A stretch of DNA of 64,000 nt from Platycnemis pennipes. Its lineage: Eukaryota > Arthropoda > Insecta > Odonata > Platycnemididae. This document shows, piece after piece, positions 1-12,080 of this stretch. Both the position numbers and the translations under genes were made by a program. The notes beneath the pieces are model-generated. The model was given only the letters and a program-made list of their open reading frames with translations. It was not told the DNA's origin and made no database searches. Each line of letters opens with the position of its first letter. Position 1 is the stretch's first letter. The stretch lies in NCBI GenBank assembly GCA_933228895.1, contig OW121856.1, positions 102,523,027 through 102,587,026 on the forward strand, written 5' to 3'.

Positions 1-592
1 AAGAGTTCTACTACCTGGGAAGCTGAGTAACCAGCAATGGATGAAGTAAAAGAGAAATTGCCAGTAGATATGCAAAATATTTTCCCAAGCAAAAAGGGCA
101 TTTTACCAGAAGAAGATTCTGCTTACAGCTGCAAATACAAGTGTGGAAGTGAAACATTTCATTAGAACATACATATGGAGCATTCTACTATATGGCAGCG
201 AAGCATGGACATTAACAGCAGCAGAGAAGTCCAGACTGGAAGCATTTGAAATGTGGTGCTACCGAAGATAAGATGGATCGATCGAGTGACAAACGAAGAA
301 GTGTTAAGAAGAGTGGGAGAGAAGAGATGTCTACTGAAAACATTAAAAAGACGGGACAACTTAATGGGACATATCTTGAGACACGATGGCCTGATGAAGA
401 CAATCCTCGAGGGAAAAGTGAACGGGAAGAATGGAAAAGGCAGGCCTTGTATGAGGAATATGGAGCAAGTTGTGAAGAATGTAAAAGAGAGGAGCTACGT
501 CAATATAAAGAGGTTGGCTGATAGAAGAATCGAGTGGAGGGCTGCGTCAAACCAATCCTAGTATTGTTGACCGATGATGATGATGATGGATT
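1..592 (+). mobile_element. RTE-clade LINE, 5'-truncated 3' end, copy 1
   Basis: This stretch is nearly identical to 1150-1730 and carries the same C-terminal part of a reverse-transcriptase polyprotein: the YLGS segment, the FEMWCYRR-like segment and the end of the ORF. Several indels break the frame, for example around 60-150 and 262-275, so it is a dead copy. It ends with a short GAT/ATG simple-repeat tail at about 575-590, as is usual for RTE elements. The left part lies outside the window. The RTE (BovB-like) assignment rests on the recognisable C-terminal pattern AFEMW.YRR...TNEEVL. Confidence 0.75.
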
Positions 593-699
593 GAAGTATG
601 GGATTACAACACAAAATTCTTGCCAACTTCTTTACATTTACCATATTTAATTATTCAGCACCTAGTAAGCGTTTACTTAATGCATATGATTTTATTATG

Positions 700-1732
700 G
701 TATTTGTTTCTGAAGTTTCTGAAAGAAATTGGAGTATCATACAATAACCGAAGAGTTATACACAGCTTGTATAAAAAACAGGTGGCCATAATCAAATCAG
801 GACCCAGCAGTACAGAAGCAAGCATAAAGAAAGGAAAGAGACAAGGATGTGCACTGTCTCCCGTATTATTCAATGTCTGAATCGAGAAAGCCATCGAAGA
901 AGCCAAAGAAAAGTCTCGTGGAGTGAATATCCATGGGGAGGAAATCAGCATGCTACGATTCGCCGATGACATAGCAGTCATGGCAGAAACAGAAGGAGAT
1001 TTAAAGAAGACAAAAGAAAATATGGAAAGAACAATGACCAGATATCATCTGAAGATCAATAAAAAGAAAACTAATGTATTGGTGTGCAGTAAGAGAAAGG
1101 AAGCCAGGACCAATGTTAAACTAGGAAAACAAAAAATCGAGGAGGTGGAAGAGTTCTGCTACCTGGGAAGCAGAGTAACCAGCGATGGACGTAGTAAAAG
1201 AGAAATTGCCAGTAGAATTGCCCAAGCAAAAAGGGCATTTTACCAGAAGAAGATTCTGCTTACAGCTGCAAATACAAGTGTTGAAGTGAGGAAACATTTC
1301 ATAAGAACATACATCTGGAGCATTCTACTATATGGCAGCGAAGCATGGACAATAACAGCAGCAGAGAAGTCCAGACTGGAAGCATTTGAAATGTGGTGCT
1401 ACCGAAGAATGATGAAGATAAGATGGATCGATCGAGTGACAAACGAAGAAGTCTTAAGAAGAGTGGGAGAGAAGAGGTGTCTACTGAAAACGTTAAAAAG
1501 AAGACACTTAATAGGCCACATCTTAAGACACGGTGGCCTGATGAAGACAATCTTCGAGGGCAAAGTGAACGGGAAGAATGGAAAAGGCAGGCCTCGTATG
1601 CGGTATATGGAGCAAGTTGTGAAGAATGTAAAAGAGAGGAGCTACGTCAATATGAAGAGGTTGTCCGATAGAAGAAACGAGTGGAGAGCTGCTTCAAACC
1701 AATCCTAGGATTGTTGACCGATGATGAATTTT
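700..1732 (+). mobile_element. RTE-clade LINE, 5'-truncated copy 2, one in-frame stop
   Basis: One reading frame runs from about 700 to 1708 and is broken only by a TGA at 878-880. It encodes reverse-transcriptase motifs in order: RQGCALSPVLFN (about 840-878), the catalytic FADDIAVM box (about 958-985), KINKKKTNV, YLGSRVTSDG, and the C-terminal FEMWCYRR...TNEEVLRR segment. The endonuclease domain and the front of the reverse transcriptase are missing. The 3' end matches copy 1 up to TTGTTGACCGATGATGA and then runs straight into a piggyBac-like MITE fragment. This is an inactive LINE remnant. Confidence 0.8.
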
Positions 1733-1734
1733 AA

Positions 1735-1947
1735 GAATATTTTAAGCACTTAATTTTAATATATGACGTATGTATTTTTCTCAATATTGATGATATATTC
1801 CAATTTTTATGAGGATGAAAAAAATCATTCTTGCTGTCTCTGATTTGAGGGAAATATAGTATTATAAGTATGTAATATATCGGCCCTTGGCAGTTTTCAC
1901 ACAACCATAGAGGGCCGATATATTGGCCCACAGGCAGTAAAAGAGTA
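1735..1947 (+). repeat. Truncated piggyBac-like MITE
   Basis: About 210 bp closely match the interior and right end of the complete MITE at 46215-46524, including the segments CATTCTTGCTGTCTCTGATT and the terminal GGCAGTAAAAG. The left end is absent: homology starts exactly where the RTE LINE tail stops. The complete copy shows what is missing, namely the left terminal repeat and TTAA. Confidence 0.7.
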
Positions 1948-2221
1948 AAACCATGAATTGCTTTGGAATGGATGTACCTGCTTCATCCAACATCACTCAT
2001 GCTTTTCCAAGTTTAACGTCATCATAATATGTATATCCTTTTTCCGTCTTTGATAATTAAAACTTTTTCTCTTTTTCCATTCAAGCAACGTCTTTTTAAG
2101 ATGACAAAATGTCTTTTGATATCAATCTCTTACGGTCTGAATGGAGACCAAGTTCCTTTTTTTTCCCATTGCATGCACACATTTACAAACAGTGAATCAA
2201 TCATTATTTAATGCTATTAAC

Positions 2222-3302
2222 TAGAGATGAGTCATTACCAAAATTTATCGATTCCCAAAACTGATTCCTGGAAAATCTATTCTCGATACCAATACCATCA
2301 ACCTATACATGTATACATTTTTTTTCCAAGTTTTCTGATACATTATTATTATATGTTACATGAAATCTAAAAATACAATTTTACGAAACAAAAATTTGAA
2401 TGTACTATTTACTGTGGGAAAAATTTTCTGATATTCCACTATGAGGACATTACGAAAACAAAAACTTTTTTATAACACAAGAGTTTTTTACATGAGCATG
2501 TTTAATAACAAATGCCATGTTAATAACAAAACATGTTTGGTATCAGATAAAAAATATCGTAACAGATTCAAAATAATGACTGTTATGTCATAAGTTGATT
2601 TTATTATGATTAATAATAAGTTATAAGAGTAATAAAAACCTAACCTATATTATTATTTATATTATTTATAGCAAAGGATATGATTTCAGTAGCGAATGAA
2701 ATGAAAGATCCATGGGTCTTTGGATCCAACCCAACCATCCCTAATTTTTGAGTGATACATTCGTAAATCTAATTTAAACAATAAAAGTATAAAAAAGTGA
2801 GTATTCAAATGTAAGGGTTTTAAATCGAATGATAAAATTTTCGATGCAATAACTGAAAGAAAATATTAAACTGAGATAGGGATCGACCTTCCTTTAGTAC
2901 ACTAGCTCTTGATTCCGGCGAATGTAGGCTACCCGCGTGACACTCTACGTGTTTTTTTTCTCGCTATGCCGGGGTAATAGGGAAAAAAGTCATATTTATT
3001 TATTTCGCTTCTAGTTACACGGGAAAATTTACAGCTAATTTCGTGATCTGAATTACACAAACTCTACTTGTCTACCGCACCTAGTACCGCAAGGGGATGC
3101 TTCGATCGCTAAGCCGCGAAAATTTAAAATCCACTGATCCGGATCTCTGTCTTTGGGTCCGTATCCAAGTAAAATGATAGATCCGATCCGACCATCCATA
3201 AGTGACCGTGCGACTTTCCCTTGTATCGACTTTAAGCAATGGATTCTCGATACCGATACCAATCCTCAAGAATCGGTGGTATCGAGAATCGACACATCCC
3301 TA
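2222..3302. mobile_element. Non-autonomous hAT-like element, 1.1 kb
   Basis: The ends are TAGAGATGAGTC on the left and GACACATCCCTA on the right, an imperfect terminal inverted repeat. Subterminal CGATACC/GGTATCG motifs occur near both ends. The flanks CTATTAAC (2214-2221) and TTATTGAC (3303-3310) agree at 6 of 8 positions, as expected for an aged 8-bp hAT target duplication. No transposase ORF is present. Confidence 0.6.
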
Positions 3303-3310
3303 TTATTGAC

Positions 3311-6300
3311 AACTCTTCAGGTACTCATTATAGATCTTTAAAGTTTACGGGCACACCTCTCAAATACACATTATTGTTTCAATGAGTATGGGAGTAGTAC
3401 TTTAAATGCCATCTGAAAAAAAGGATTTCAACTTAATCCCATACCTAATACACAATTTAAAACAATTCTCAATGAGAACATGCATTGTTCTTTGAGTGAC
3501 TGTAATGCCTTGGCTGACTTACATAAGAGTACTTTTTCAATTAAATTTGTCTCTATCTGATGGCCTGCTTCCATGCTTATCTACCAAAGAGGGAAATTTG
3601 GTGAGTAACAATTTTATACCGCTCACTTATGTTCTTGTCCTCTTCTTTGGCCTCAGACCAGCTTAAATATATGGATGATAATGGACAGTCTTACTATGCT
3701 TTACTTAATGTTGCTGCTTTTCTGTAAATTTTACTGGTAAAATTCAGCTTGTTCTTGTGCAGTTTACCCTGCTTAGCCTCCTCAAAATCTATCTGAGAAA
3801 CATATCTCTTTCTTTTTTTTTTACATAATGTCTTTCCAAGTAGAAAGTGGATGAAGACGATAGTCTACAGATAAAAAAGTTCCTGATAACCATTTATTTT
3901 TTACCCAATCAAAGGAGCCTTTTTAATGCTGTTGGGACAGCATTTAATGGAGTATTTCAAAGTTTGCAGCATCCTCTGTATGGCTTTTTCCACCTATCAG
4001 TGTAAATATCAAACAGTTATTCGAAGGGAGGGAGTCAAATGTTTCCTAAGGGATACGTGCTAAATCACATGGATTTTAATGTGGCAGACAGAATTCTTAT
4101 CTCAGTAAAGCGAAAACAGTAGTCAACTTACTGCTAAACATCACATTCAGTAGCTATTGTAGTGCAGCAATAAAATCTGTCAAGGATTGTTCCAAGGTGA
4201 AAATATTTCTACAAAAGGTTGTCTAGTTGAGGAAATCTCTCATGGGCGAGTAATTTGGGTAAATAAAGACTTATAACACATGTAATTGTTAAATCTCTCT
4301 TGTTAAATGCAAACCGTATTTGATAAATGCTGTGAAAGTCAGTAAGCTACTGCATGTTTAAAAAATAGTGAGTGTCATCATGCATTAAGCAGCTAAAATG
4401 GAAAGTATGAAGATAATAGAATGCCAATTAAATGGATGGAAATTCTATTCCGTCAGCCTCTAAAAAGTGACAGAAGAGTTTTTGGAGCTGAAGATGATGT
4501 TAATTGTCAAAACCATGGTCATAGCATAAAATAAAATTATTGTGGAATTACAAGGTTTGACCTATGATTCATAATTATTATTAGCAAGTTCCATAAAGTG
4601 ACACACCAGAATCCATCAACCTGACAGAAGAAAAGGTTTCTTGGACCACAGGTAGATCCTTAACTAGTTTGGTCACCTTGTTAATCAGGATTCATGGTCT
4701 CAAAGTGAATTTAGAGGAGAATCCATCAAAAAATCCCTCATGCCATTACAGTCATTGAGGATAGCAAGCACAAGTTTCAAACAACCACCTTCCTGGAAAA
4801 ATACTCTTTCGCCTATCCCCATAATGGCACGATCGTTATCTCTATGAATCCTTAAAATTGTCCTTGTTATCAAGAATCCTGAGTAGCATAGTAGTGTGTA
4901 CATTGGCCCAGTAAGGCAATGATCTATTGTGTGATTAACAGTCCAAACATGTTTTTCTTTTGAAAATTTTTAGCGCAATTCAATACCATTCTTCTCGGCA
5001 GTGTGTTTGTGTCATACAGTTCCTTACTTTTATCGAAGTAATTCAAGCACCATATTTGAGAAAGTACTAAGAGTGAGTTCATACATAATTTCATCTACTG
5101 AGGACCCCAATAGCCTTGAAGGTATGTGGCAGGGGTTGAATTATTGCCGAACATACACAAATGGTCCTCGTTAAACATTTCGTCGGATGGCACAACGCGG
5201 TCCGTGGGATTAAAGTTTCATCCAATGGCCAGAGTAGAGGAAGTCCTCACAAAGCAGAAACCAAGTAGGATCGGTAAACCACGAAAAATATCCGCTTCTT
5301 CCTTCAGTCCCTGGACATGGCAAACAAGTTCTCCGGCCACCAAACTCCGACAGTTCCCTGCCAGACACTCATTTCAACCATGAATAAGCATCAATGGTAA
5401 ATGAAACAATTAGGGTTGTTGCAACACCATGGAAACAAGGGTCCGAGACGGTAAAGTGGAAAATTTCAGCTCTCCTATGCAACTGAAGGTGGCCAGACAT
5501 CATCGCGGGGTGGAACAGATAGCAACGACTCGATCCCATTGTTCAAAATACAAATAAATAAACTTCCGACAGTTAATTAACACGTTTTATCACTCCAAAG
5601 TTAATAACTTGAAGTGGTTTTGGTCCAGTTTATAGAAACTCCGTCGTAACTTGTAACTTTCAGTCTGTTTTTGGAGATAAAAAAGTCACGGTGTTTTTAC
5701 GTGGCCTCATTCATCCTGTGAGTTATACCCCCAGAACATACTCATTTGTAGTGCGTGATAAGCAGAATCATTCAAGGGGAACTCATCAGCTTCGAGGTTT
5801 TCTCGTTGCAGAATAGTTACAGAATTTAGTTAACCGCGGCGCAATAAATTTATCGCAATCCATCTTTTATTGAGTTTTCTACCAGCATGGGTAGTTTTTA
5901 AATGATTTCCTTTCTTAGTTAGTGAATACATTAACGATGCTTTGAATTCAAATACACGCAATACATTATCTGCTACACCATTGGTATAACATAGTAGGCA
6001 AAACACCAAGAAAATTGTGAATGAAAATAATTCAATCAAAAATTTAATCATGCATTTTTCAAGGAAGTAAATTCTAGAATATTATACCAAAACATGTATG
6101 ATGAAAAACATATAGAAAAACGCATGGCTATTTTTTAAGATGCTACATATCACTTTAGATAACTCGCCATTATTTAAGCGGTTATATGTACACTAGGATG
6201 AGATAGGCATAAGCAAGTTACACAAGGACTACATAAAGTTCTCGGTAAATAGCCATTCTGGAAAAATTAATAATATATTTCCATTTGGATAGTAGGTTTC

Positions 6301-6652
6301 CATAGCAAAAACTTTTGCTCTTGGAACCAGCAGCAGAATAATTCTAGGAAATACCATCGACAGATTATTCTCGAAGATGCATCGTGCCGTATACGCTCAA
6401 ATGATGACAACGTGTAGATAGTATAAACCTTTTTACGAAATTTCCAAAATTGAAATATTTCCATTCGCCAGCTAAATTGATGAAACAGTTGGAGCAATTT
6501 TGAAAATTTGGATATAACCTCAGAAACGAGTGGGTAAGAATGTCATGGAACCTATTTTCACTTTTTACTGCTGAAAAGATTCAACCGATCTGCGTTCAAA
6601 TTCTGATGGTAATCCCCCTTGCATTAAAGGCTGTTTTACGTACGGTTTGTCT
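3311..6652. other. No recognisable gene
   Basis: This is AT-rich sequence without a long ORF. The patch at about 5126-5480 is richer in G and C and has an 85-codon ORF on the plus strand that I do not recognise. I see no terminal repeats and no RNA gene here. Confidence 0.5.
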
Positions 6653-6871
6653 GGATGGGAGAAATGATTCACTTTGTACTTATCCCACGAATTTATTGTT
6701 AACCCAACCGGTTTCGACTTCAGCACGTCATCTTCAGGGGTACAATCTCAAGGGAGATTCAATCAAGGGAGATTGTACCCCCCCTGAAGATGACGTGCTA
6801 ACGTCGAAACCGGTTGGGTTAACAATAAATTCGTGGAATTAGTACAAAGTGAATCATTTCTCCCATCATGC
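6653..6871. repeat. Large palindrome with hammerhead-like motifs (Penelope-type terminal repeat)
   Basis: Two arms of about 90 bp (6653-6747 and 6777-6871) are inverted copies around a short spacer with AAGGGAGATT repeats. The right arm carries CTGAAGA at 6784-6790, a 5-bp stem GACGT/ACGTC (6792-6796 with 6801-6805) and GAAAC at 6806-6810. This order resembles the conserved core of a hammerhead ribozyme, with one extra base before stem II. The left arm has the same motif on the minus strand. Penelope-like elements are known to carry hammerhead motifs in their terminal repeats, and a Penelope-like ORF starts about 270 bp downstream. Confidence 0.55.
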
Positions 6872-7139
6872 CGTCATTCCACAAAGTAGAGCCTGCAACA
6901 GTTGAAGTTGTACGGTTTGTCATGGAGAAGTATGATGCACGGAGAAATGTTGCATGGAAAACTTCCCAAATGCATGGACGACCACACAGAAATTAGACCG
7001 TCCCATTTCCTTGTTATTTCTGCTCATCTATTAATTCTCTACTATTTCGCACTACATAAAACTCCTATATTTATTGCCTAGAGTACCTTAAAAATTGGAG
7101 CAAATGACTATTCGAAATAATACTGCACGTGCAGAATAT

Positions 7140-8996
7140 TACCAATCACTCAGTCCCTTGGACTGGATTTCGCTCTAGCACCTAGAGCAGTACCCAAGGA
7201 AAGAATCATCAGCGAGGTGGAGTCAGCTATCCGGAGACTTCCTAAGGCAGACGCTGACGAGATAAGAGAGGACGTGGCACGCATTCTTCGCGTCTCGAAA
7301 CCACCCAAACCTAATACCACGGCTGAGGAAAGGAGAGCCTTAAAGAGGCTGCGAGAAAATGAGAACATTCTCATTTTACCGGCTGACAAAGGCAACGCGA
7401 CTGTCCTCATGACAAAAGAAAAGTATGAGGAAAAGATTTCTCACATTCTCAAGGACGCAACCTACAGGAATCTGAAGACCGATCCGACGGCCAAAACGGA
7501 ACGTAGCACCAGGGCTATGATAAAGAAATCTTCGATTCCATTTGAAGAGCAACGTGGCCTTCTTCCGTCTGCCTCCAAACCACCTAGGTTATACGGACTA
7601 ACCAAGATACACAAAGAGGGAGTGCCGCTCAGACCGATAGTCAGCCAGATCGACGCCCCGACTTGCCAAATACCTGGCTCAGTCTCTGCAGCTGCACGTG
7701 GGGAAAACTCCATCCTATGTGAAAAACTCAACCCATTTCATCGACATCCTAAAGAAAGTCTCCATTGACAAGAACGACATTATAGTGAGCTTCGATGTCG
7801 TGTCGCTTTTCACTAACGTGCCGATCCAAGATGTAGTGGGAATCATCGGTTCACTCACCTCCGAAGGCATTCCCAAGGATTTTCCGGAATTAGTGGAGCA
7901 CTGCCTACGGAACTCGTTTTTTCTATGGAATGGGAGTCATTACGAACAGACGGAGGGCGCGGCGATGGGTTCTCCACTATCCCCAGTGGTGGCTAACCTC
8001 TATATGGAGAAATTCGAAGAAAAGGCCCTCGAATCTTTTGGGAAGAAACCAAAGCTATGGCTGCGTTACGTGGACGATACCTTTGTCGTCTGGTCCCATG
8101 GTACAGAAGAATTGCAGAAGTTCCTTCGGCACCTGAATGCACAACATCAGAGCATTCAATTCACCATAGAAATGGAGAGAGACCAGCGGTTACCCTTCTT
8201 GGACGTCTTGGTTTCCAAGAAAGGCAACGAGAGGCTTGGTCACGCTGTTTACAGAAAGCCGACTCACACTGACCGATACCTCAACGCAGCATCTCACCAC
8301 CATCCTAGTCAGAAGGCTTCACTTGTGGCAACATCAATCAACAGAGCCTACAGCATCTCCGATGAGGAATCCCTAGGGAGCGAGATCAAACATCTAACGG
8401 CGGCACTGCAGAGAAATGGCTACCGTAGAGACTTGGTCCTAAAAAGGACCGCGAAGGAGGAGAGAAAGCGACGCCAAACTCCCACAGATATTACGAAAGA
8501 GGAAGACGGAGACGAGGAAGAATCACGAAAAATACACGTCACCATTCCGTTCATCGCAGGAACTTCCGAAAAGATCGCCAGGATACTTCGTAAGCACGAC
8601 GTGGTCACTAGGTATAACTGTGTGACAAAGATAGCCAATTCCATACCCGGCCCCAAGGACGCCATTCCGCAGGAGTTATACGAAGGAGTGTACCAGGTCC
8701 CTTGCTCCTGCGGAAAATCTTACATCGGAGAAACTTGCCGGTCGATGAACGTACGCATTAAGGAACACACGAGGGCGACGAAAAACAAGCAATTCCGCCT
8801 CTCAGCCATCGCCGAACATGCTTGGTCGGAGCCGGGACATGACATCAAATTTGACGAGACCAAGCTCTTGGCCAAGGAAAAAAGATACTTCCCTCGGCAA
8901 ATTAGGGAAGCAATAGAAATTCACAAAACGAAGTTTAACACTTTGGACCCTGGCCATTTAAGCATAGGAACGTCCCCCAGGCCTGGCCATTTTTAA
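7140..8996 (+). mobile_element. Penelope-like retroelement (reverse transcriptase + GIY-YIG endonuclease), 5'-truncated and frameshifted
   Basis: The first frame (about 7160-7660) encodes the N-terminal PLE region with ILPADKGNATV and LYGLTKIHKEG. At about 7655-7665 the frame moves by +1 and continues to a TAA after codon 8996. The second part has reverse-transcriptase motifs SFDVVSLFTNVP, AAMGSPLSPVVANLYME and the catalytic YVDDTF (about 8067), then LPFLDVLV and YRKPTHTDRYL, and finally a GIY-YIG nuclease domain (YEGVYQVPCSCGKSYIGET, from about 8674). The usual N-terminal portion is missing. Apart from the single frameshift the ORF is well preserved, which suggests a fairly recent insertion. 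Confidence 0.88.
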
Positions 8997-9280
8997 CATA
9001 TTTCACAATTTTTTTAAAATTAATATATTCATTCAAACCCCAATTTATTATACATGTTATTAAAGAAATATATTTATATTTTGATTATAATTAATAATAT
9101 TTACGTTTGTTGCCATTGGATAAAATATACAGCCAAAGGAGTTTGATGATGTTTTGAGAGAAAAAAAAAATTTACACAAAATATGTTTTTGCAAATACAA
9201 GTTATTTATTTGTAATAATACAAAAATATAGTACATTCAGTTTCAGTTATGTTATAAAATGTATAATTAGCAAATAAGGT

Positions 9281-11423
9281 CTATTTGCAATAATCTCCTT
9301 TAGTATGGTATAAAATGAAACAGTCAGGGTAACATAAACCGACATTGCAGGTTTCACAATAATCTCTAGCTTCTCTCCTCAACCTTTTCCCAGTGGTAGC
9401 CTTTCCCCTATCTGAGCAAACTTTGCACACTCTGCCCGGGTACTTTTTTCCATCTGTTGGTGGTATGGGTTTAGAAAAGTGCTTTCCAATTAGCCTATTC
9501 ATTTGTTCCTCAGGCTTCTGTCCTGCGAGGTTCTCTTGTCCTGCTTTCTCCACTAGTTTACCGGCAACAGCCTCTATGAAATTAGCCAATGAAATATTTT
9601 TCTGGCTAGGCTTTAGATTTTTATAAATTATGAAGCTATTCACAACGCACAGCATAAATAGGTGAAAAAAGGTTTTTTTCCACCACTTTACAGTTTTTCT
9701 ACCAAATGCATAGTAGCTGATTAGCTGATCACTGTGATCAACTCCAGTTTTGTGTATGTTATAATCTAATACAAGATCAGGTTTTATCACCTCCTTAGTT
9801 CCTTCCTTACACCTTATGACCCTAGAAGAGCATGAAGCTTTATGTTTTGTGGACAATGCGAACACATCTCGCTTGTCATGCCACTTTACTGCTAGCAAAT
9901 GGCTCTTCCGACGGAAAATCATTTCTCCTTTTTTCAATTTTTTATGTTTGAGGTCATTGGGAAGACCTTTTCTGTTACTCATGACTGTTCCTACAGCCAG
10001 AGTATTTTTTTCCCAAAGATGATCGAGTATCGACGGGCTGGTGTAGTATCTATCCATATATATCACATGCCCTTTATTGAAATAAGGCGAACAAAGCCTG
10101 TCAATAATACCTCGTACGCTATTGTCAGCGTTGGCCGCAGATCCTGTGTAAAGTTGAATATTCAGTGTGTACCCTGTAGCAGCATCACATAAAGCATAAA
10201 ATTTAAGACCATATCTGTTTGGTTTGTTCTTTATATAGACTCTAAATTGGACTCGTCCACGGAAAGGGCACATGCCCTCATCAATTGTTAGGTTTTCCCC
10301 AGGATAGAAAGAATTCTGGCAGGTTCTAATAACATGGTCATAGAAGGGTCTCAACTTGAAAATTGGGTCATGACCTGGTTCATTTCTAGGGATATACAGG
10401 CTGTTGTCATTTAGATGCAGCATCGAAAAAATGGAGGAAAATCTGTCTCGTGACATGCCAATAGATGTAGCAAAACCCGTATGATAGAAGGAGCTTGTAC
10501 GCCAGTAGTCTCGTATTTTGGGCAAGCTTACCACACACATATGCAAAATAATTGCAAAAAATGAATACATATCAGAAAGGGTGACAGTTTTCCAATAATT
10601 CCACATAGAGGACTTTTTCAGCTCTCCCTTCCTTTTCAACTTAGAAATTTCCGACCTGGCATACCGATTAGTTTCCGTCTTTATGTGTTTGATAATGTCT
10701 TCAGCCATAAAAATAGAAAAGCAGTCAAACTCATCGCTATCTGGAGTCAAAGCAGCAAGCACTCTACAGTCCTCTTCGAAAACTGGAAGTTGAGGTTGCC
10801 GGTCATCCTCGATCCATTCATTTGAATCTACAGTCGGCCTGCGCCTAGCCCTTTGCCGAGGTCTGGTCGTATTTTGCTGGACTTCTGTAGAAGTTGGTTC
10901 TATTGTGATAGCACCTGGTCTCAAAGAAATAAAATCTCATCAAGCTTTACATGATTACAATGGAAAAAGGCACAGATAAAAGTAAATGTAGTATTCAATA
11001 TATGCCAAAAACAGCATAATTCCACGAATGAATAATATATTTTCAATATGTACCTGATGATTCATCATCCTCTGAAGTCGTACTTGCATCATCAGCCAAT
11101 TCTTCAAGGTCTGATTCATTTTCATCTACAAGAAAAGACATAGGAATGCTACAATACTCAAAAAGCCCCCTATATATCAGGAATACAATTCACTGAATGG
11201 CAAATATATGAAACAACGTATTTGCTTGCCCCAATCGAGATAAAATGAGAAAATATTTTGCAAAACACCAAAATCTGGCACTGAAAATTGGTGCAAGTAA
11301 GCTAAACTAACCTTCTTCTGCAGGATTGAAGTCTGGATCATCATCAGAATTGTCATTTTCCGACCCTGAATCAGCCAATAGTTCCTGAATATCTGATTCA
11401 TTCAGTGGTTTAGTTGAAGCCAT
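9281..11423 (-). CDS. piggyBac-like transposase (long catalytic exon intact; possible frameshift in exon 2)
   Basis: The main exon (10914 down to 9281) encodes an unbroken DDE/D transposase. The three catalytic aspartates are in NLTIDEGMCPFRGR, HVIYMDRYYTS and TGVDHSDQLISYY. A C-terminal cysteine-rich domain follows (VCKVCSDRG...YCETCNVGLCYPDC). Two short upstream exons are likely: 11423-11312, starting MASTKPLNESDIQELL and ending at GAAG|GTTAGT, and 11126-11054. Both are acidic, as is usual for piggyBac N termini. Exon 2 read from exon 1 hits TGA after nine codons. The alternative frame, which matches the catalytic exon through acceptor CCAG at 10915, is open. An extra A in the AAA run at 11100-11102 would explain this. 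An ATG at the start of exon 2 could still give a nearly full protein. Confidence 0.85.
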
Positions 11424-11823
11424 CGTAGAATATAAAACTCTCAGAAAAACTATCTATAGTCTGAATGTAGAGCCAAGAATATAATGAAAAGCAGCTATCC
11501 ACACGATCCAAGTGAAAAGGAACGGCGACACATTGGGCATGAGAAGCATTGGTTAGTGAGACGCGTCGAAAGAAGGAACTACGAAAATCGGGCACACTGT
11601 CATAGAACGGAATTTTATTCTCGGGAACATACATTGTGCTACTCCTTAATTTTTCTCATAGTCTACAAGCATTAAGGAATACATAGTAGCAACCGAAGCC
11701 CGTGAAATCTACGGAAAACTGCTACAATGTCGGTGTAAAGTTACCCACGGAGAATCTACGGGCGTCGGCGTAGGCTTGGAGTTGATGATGCCCGTAAATT
11801 CTCCGGGCACCGGGTCGAAAGTG
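9281..11823 (-). mobile_element. piggyBac-like DNA transposon with multi-exon transposase; one end located
   Basis: The transposase-bearing element runs on the minus strand. Its 5' end is plausibly at 11823, next to TTAA at 11824-11827, reading CACTTTCGACCCGG inward. Related CCGTAAATTCTCC and CCGTAGATTCTCC motifs lie just inside, as in piggyBac subterminal regions. I could not find a matching terminal repeat at the other side between 8997 and 9280, where the neighbouring Penelope element ends. The true left end is therefore unknown and the given start is simply the stop codon of the transposase. Confidence 0.65.
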
Positions 11824-11839
11824 TTAACTTCAACAGAGA

Positions 11840-12080
11840 GGACTGGTATCCTCTACACAGCGCCTGGAAAAGAGTCATCAACCACAACCAATTGGAGAGC
11901 AGCTTTCGATCAGCCAATCAGAGAGCAGCACCCGGACAGCGAACAATATATGAGCAAGGCAGAAATCACTTCCCGACACCTTCGACCTGAAGACGCTGAC
12001 AGGACAGTCAGCGAAACTGTTGTCTACCAACCAACGGACGCGGACGATAACCCGGAAGAATGCAGAGAGCACTCAAACAT
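11840..12080 (+). repeat. Possible retroelement remnant with hammerhead-like motif
   Basis: This lies inside a 119-codon ORF (11776-12135). It contains CTGAAGA (11989-11995), a 6-bp inverted pair GCTGAC/GTCAGC and GAAAC, the same order of motifs as in the palindrome at 6653-6871. The higher GC content and local coding character suggest the tail of a Penelope-type element, but I cannot identify the protein. The assignment is weak. Confidence 0.35.

Noticed and set aside
5126..5383. 85-codon ORF in a GC-richer patch
   Set aside because: Composition looks non-repetitive, but I recognise no domain and saw no matching exon nearby.
6540..6842. 100-codon ORF across the palindrome
   Set aside because: It simply reads through both arms of the inverted repeat.
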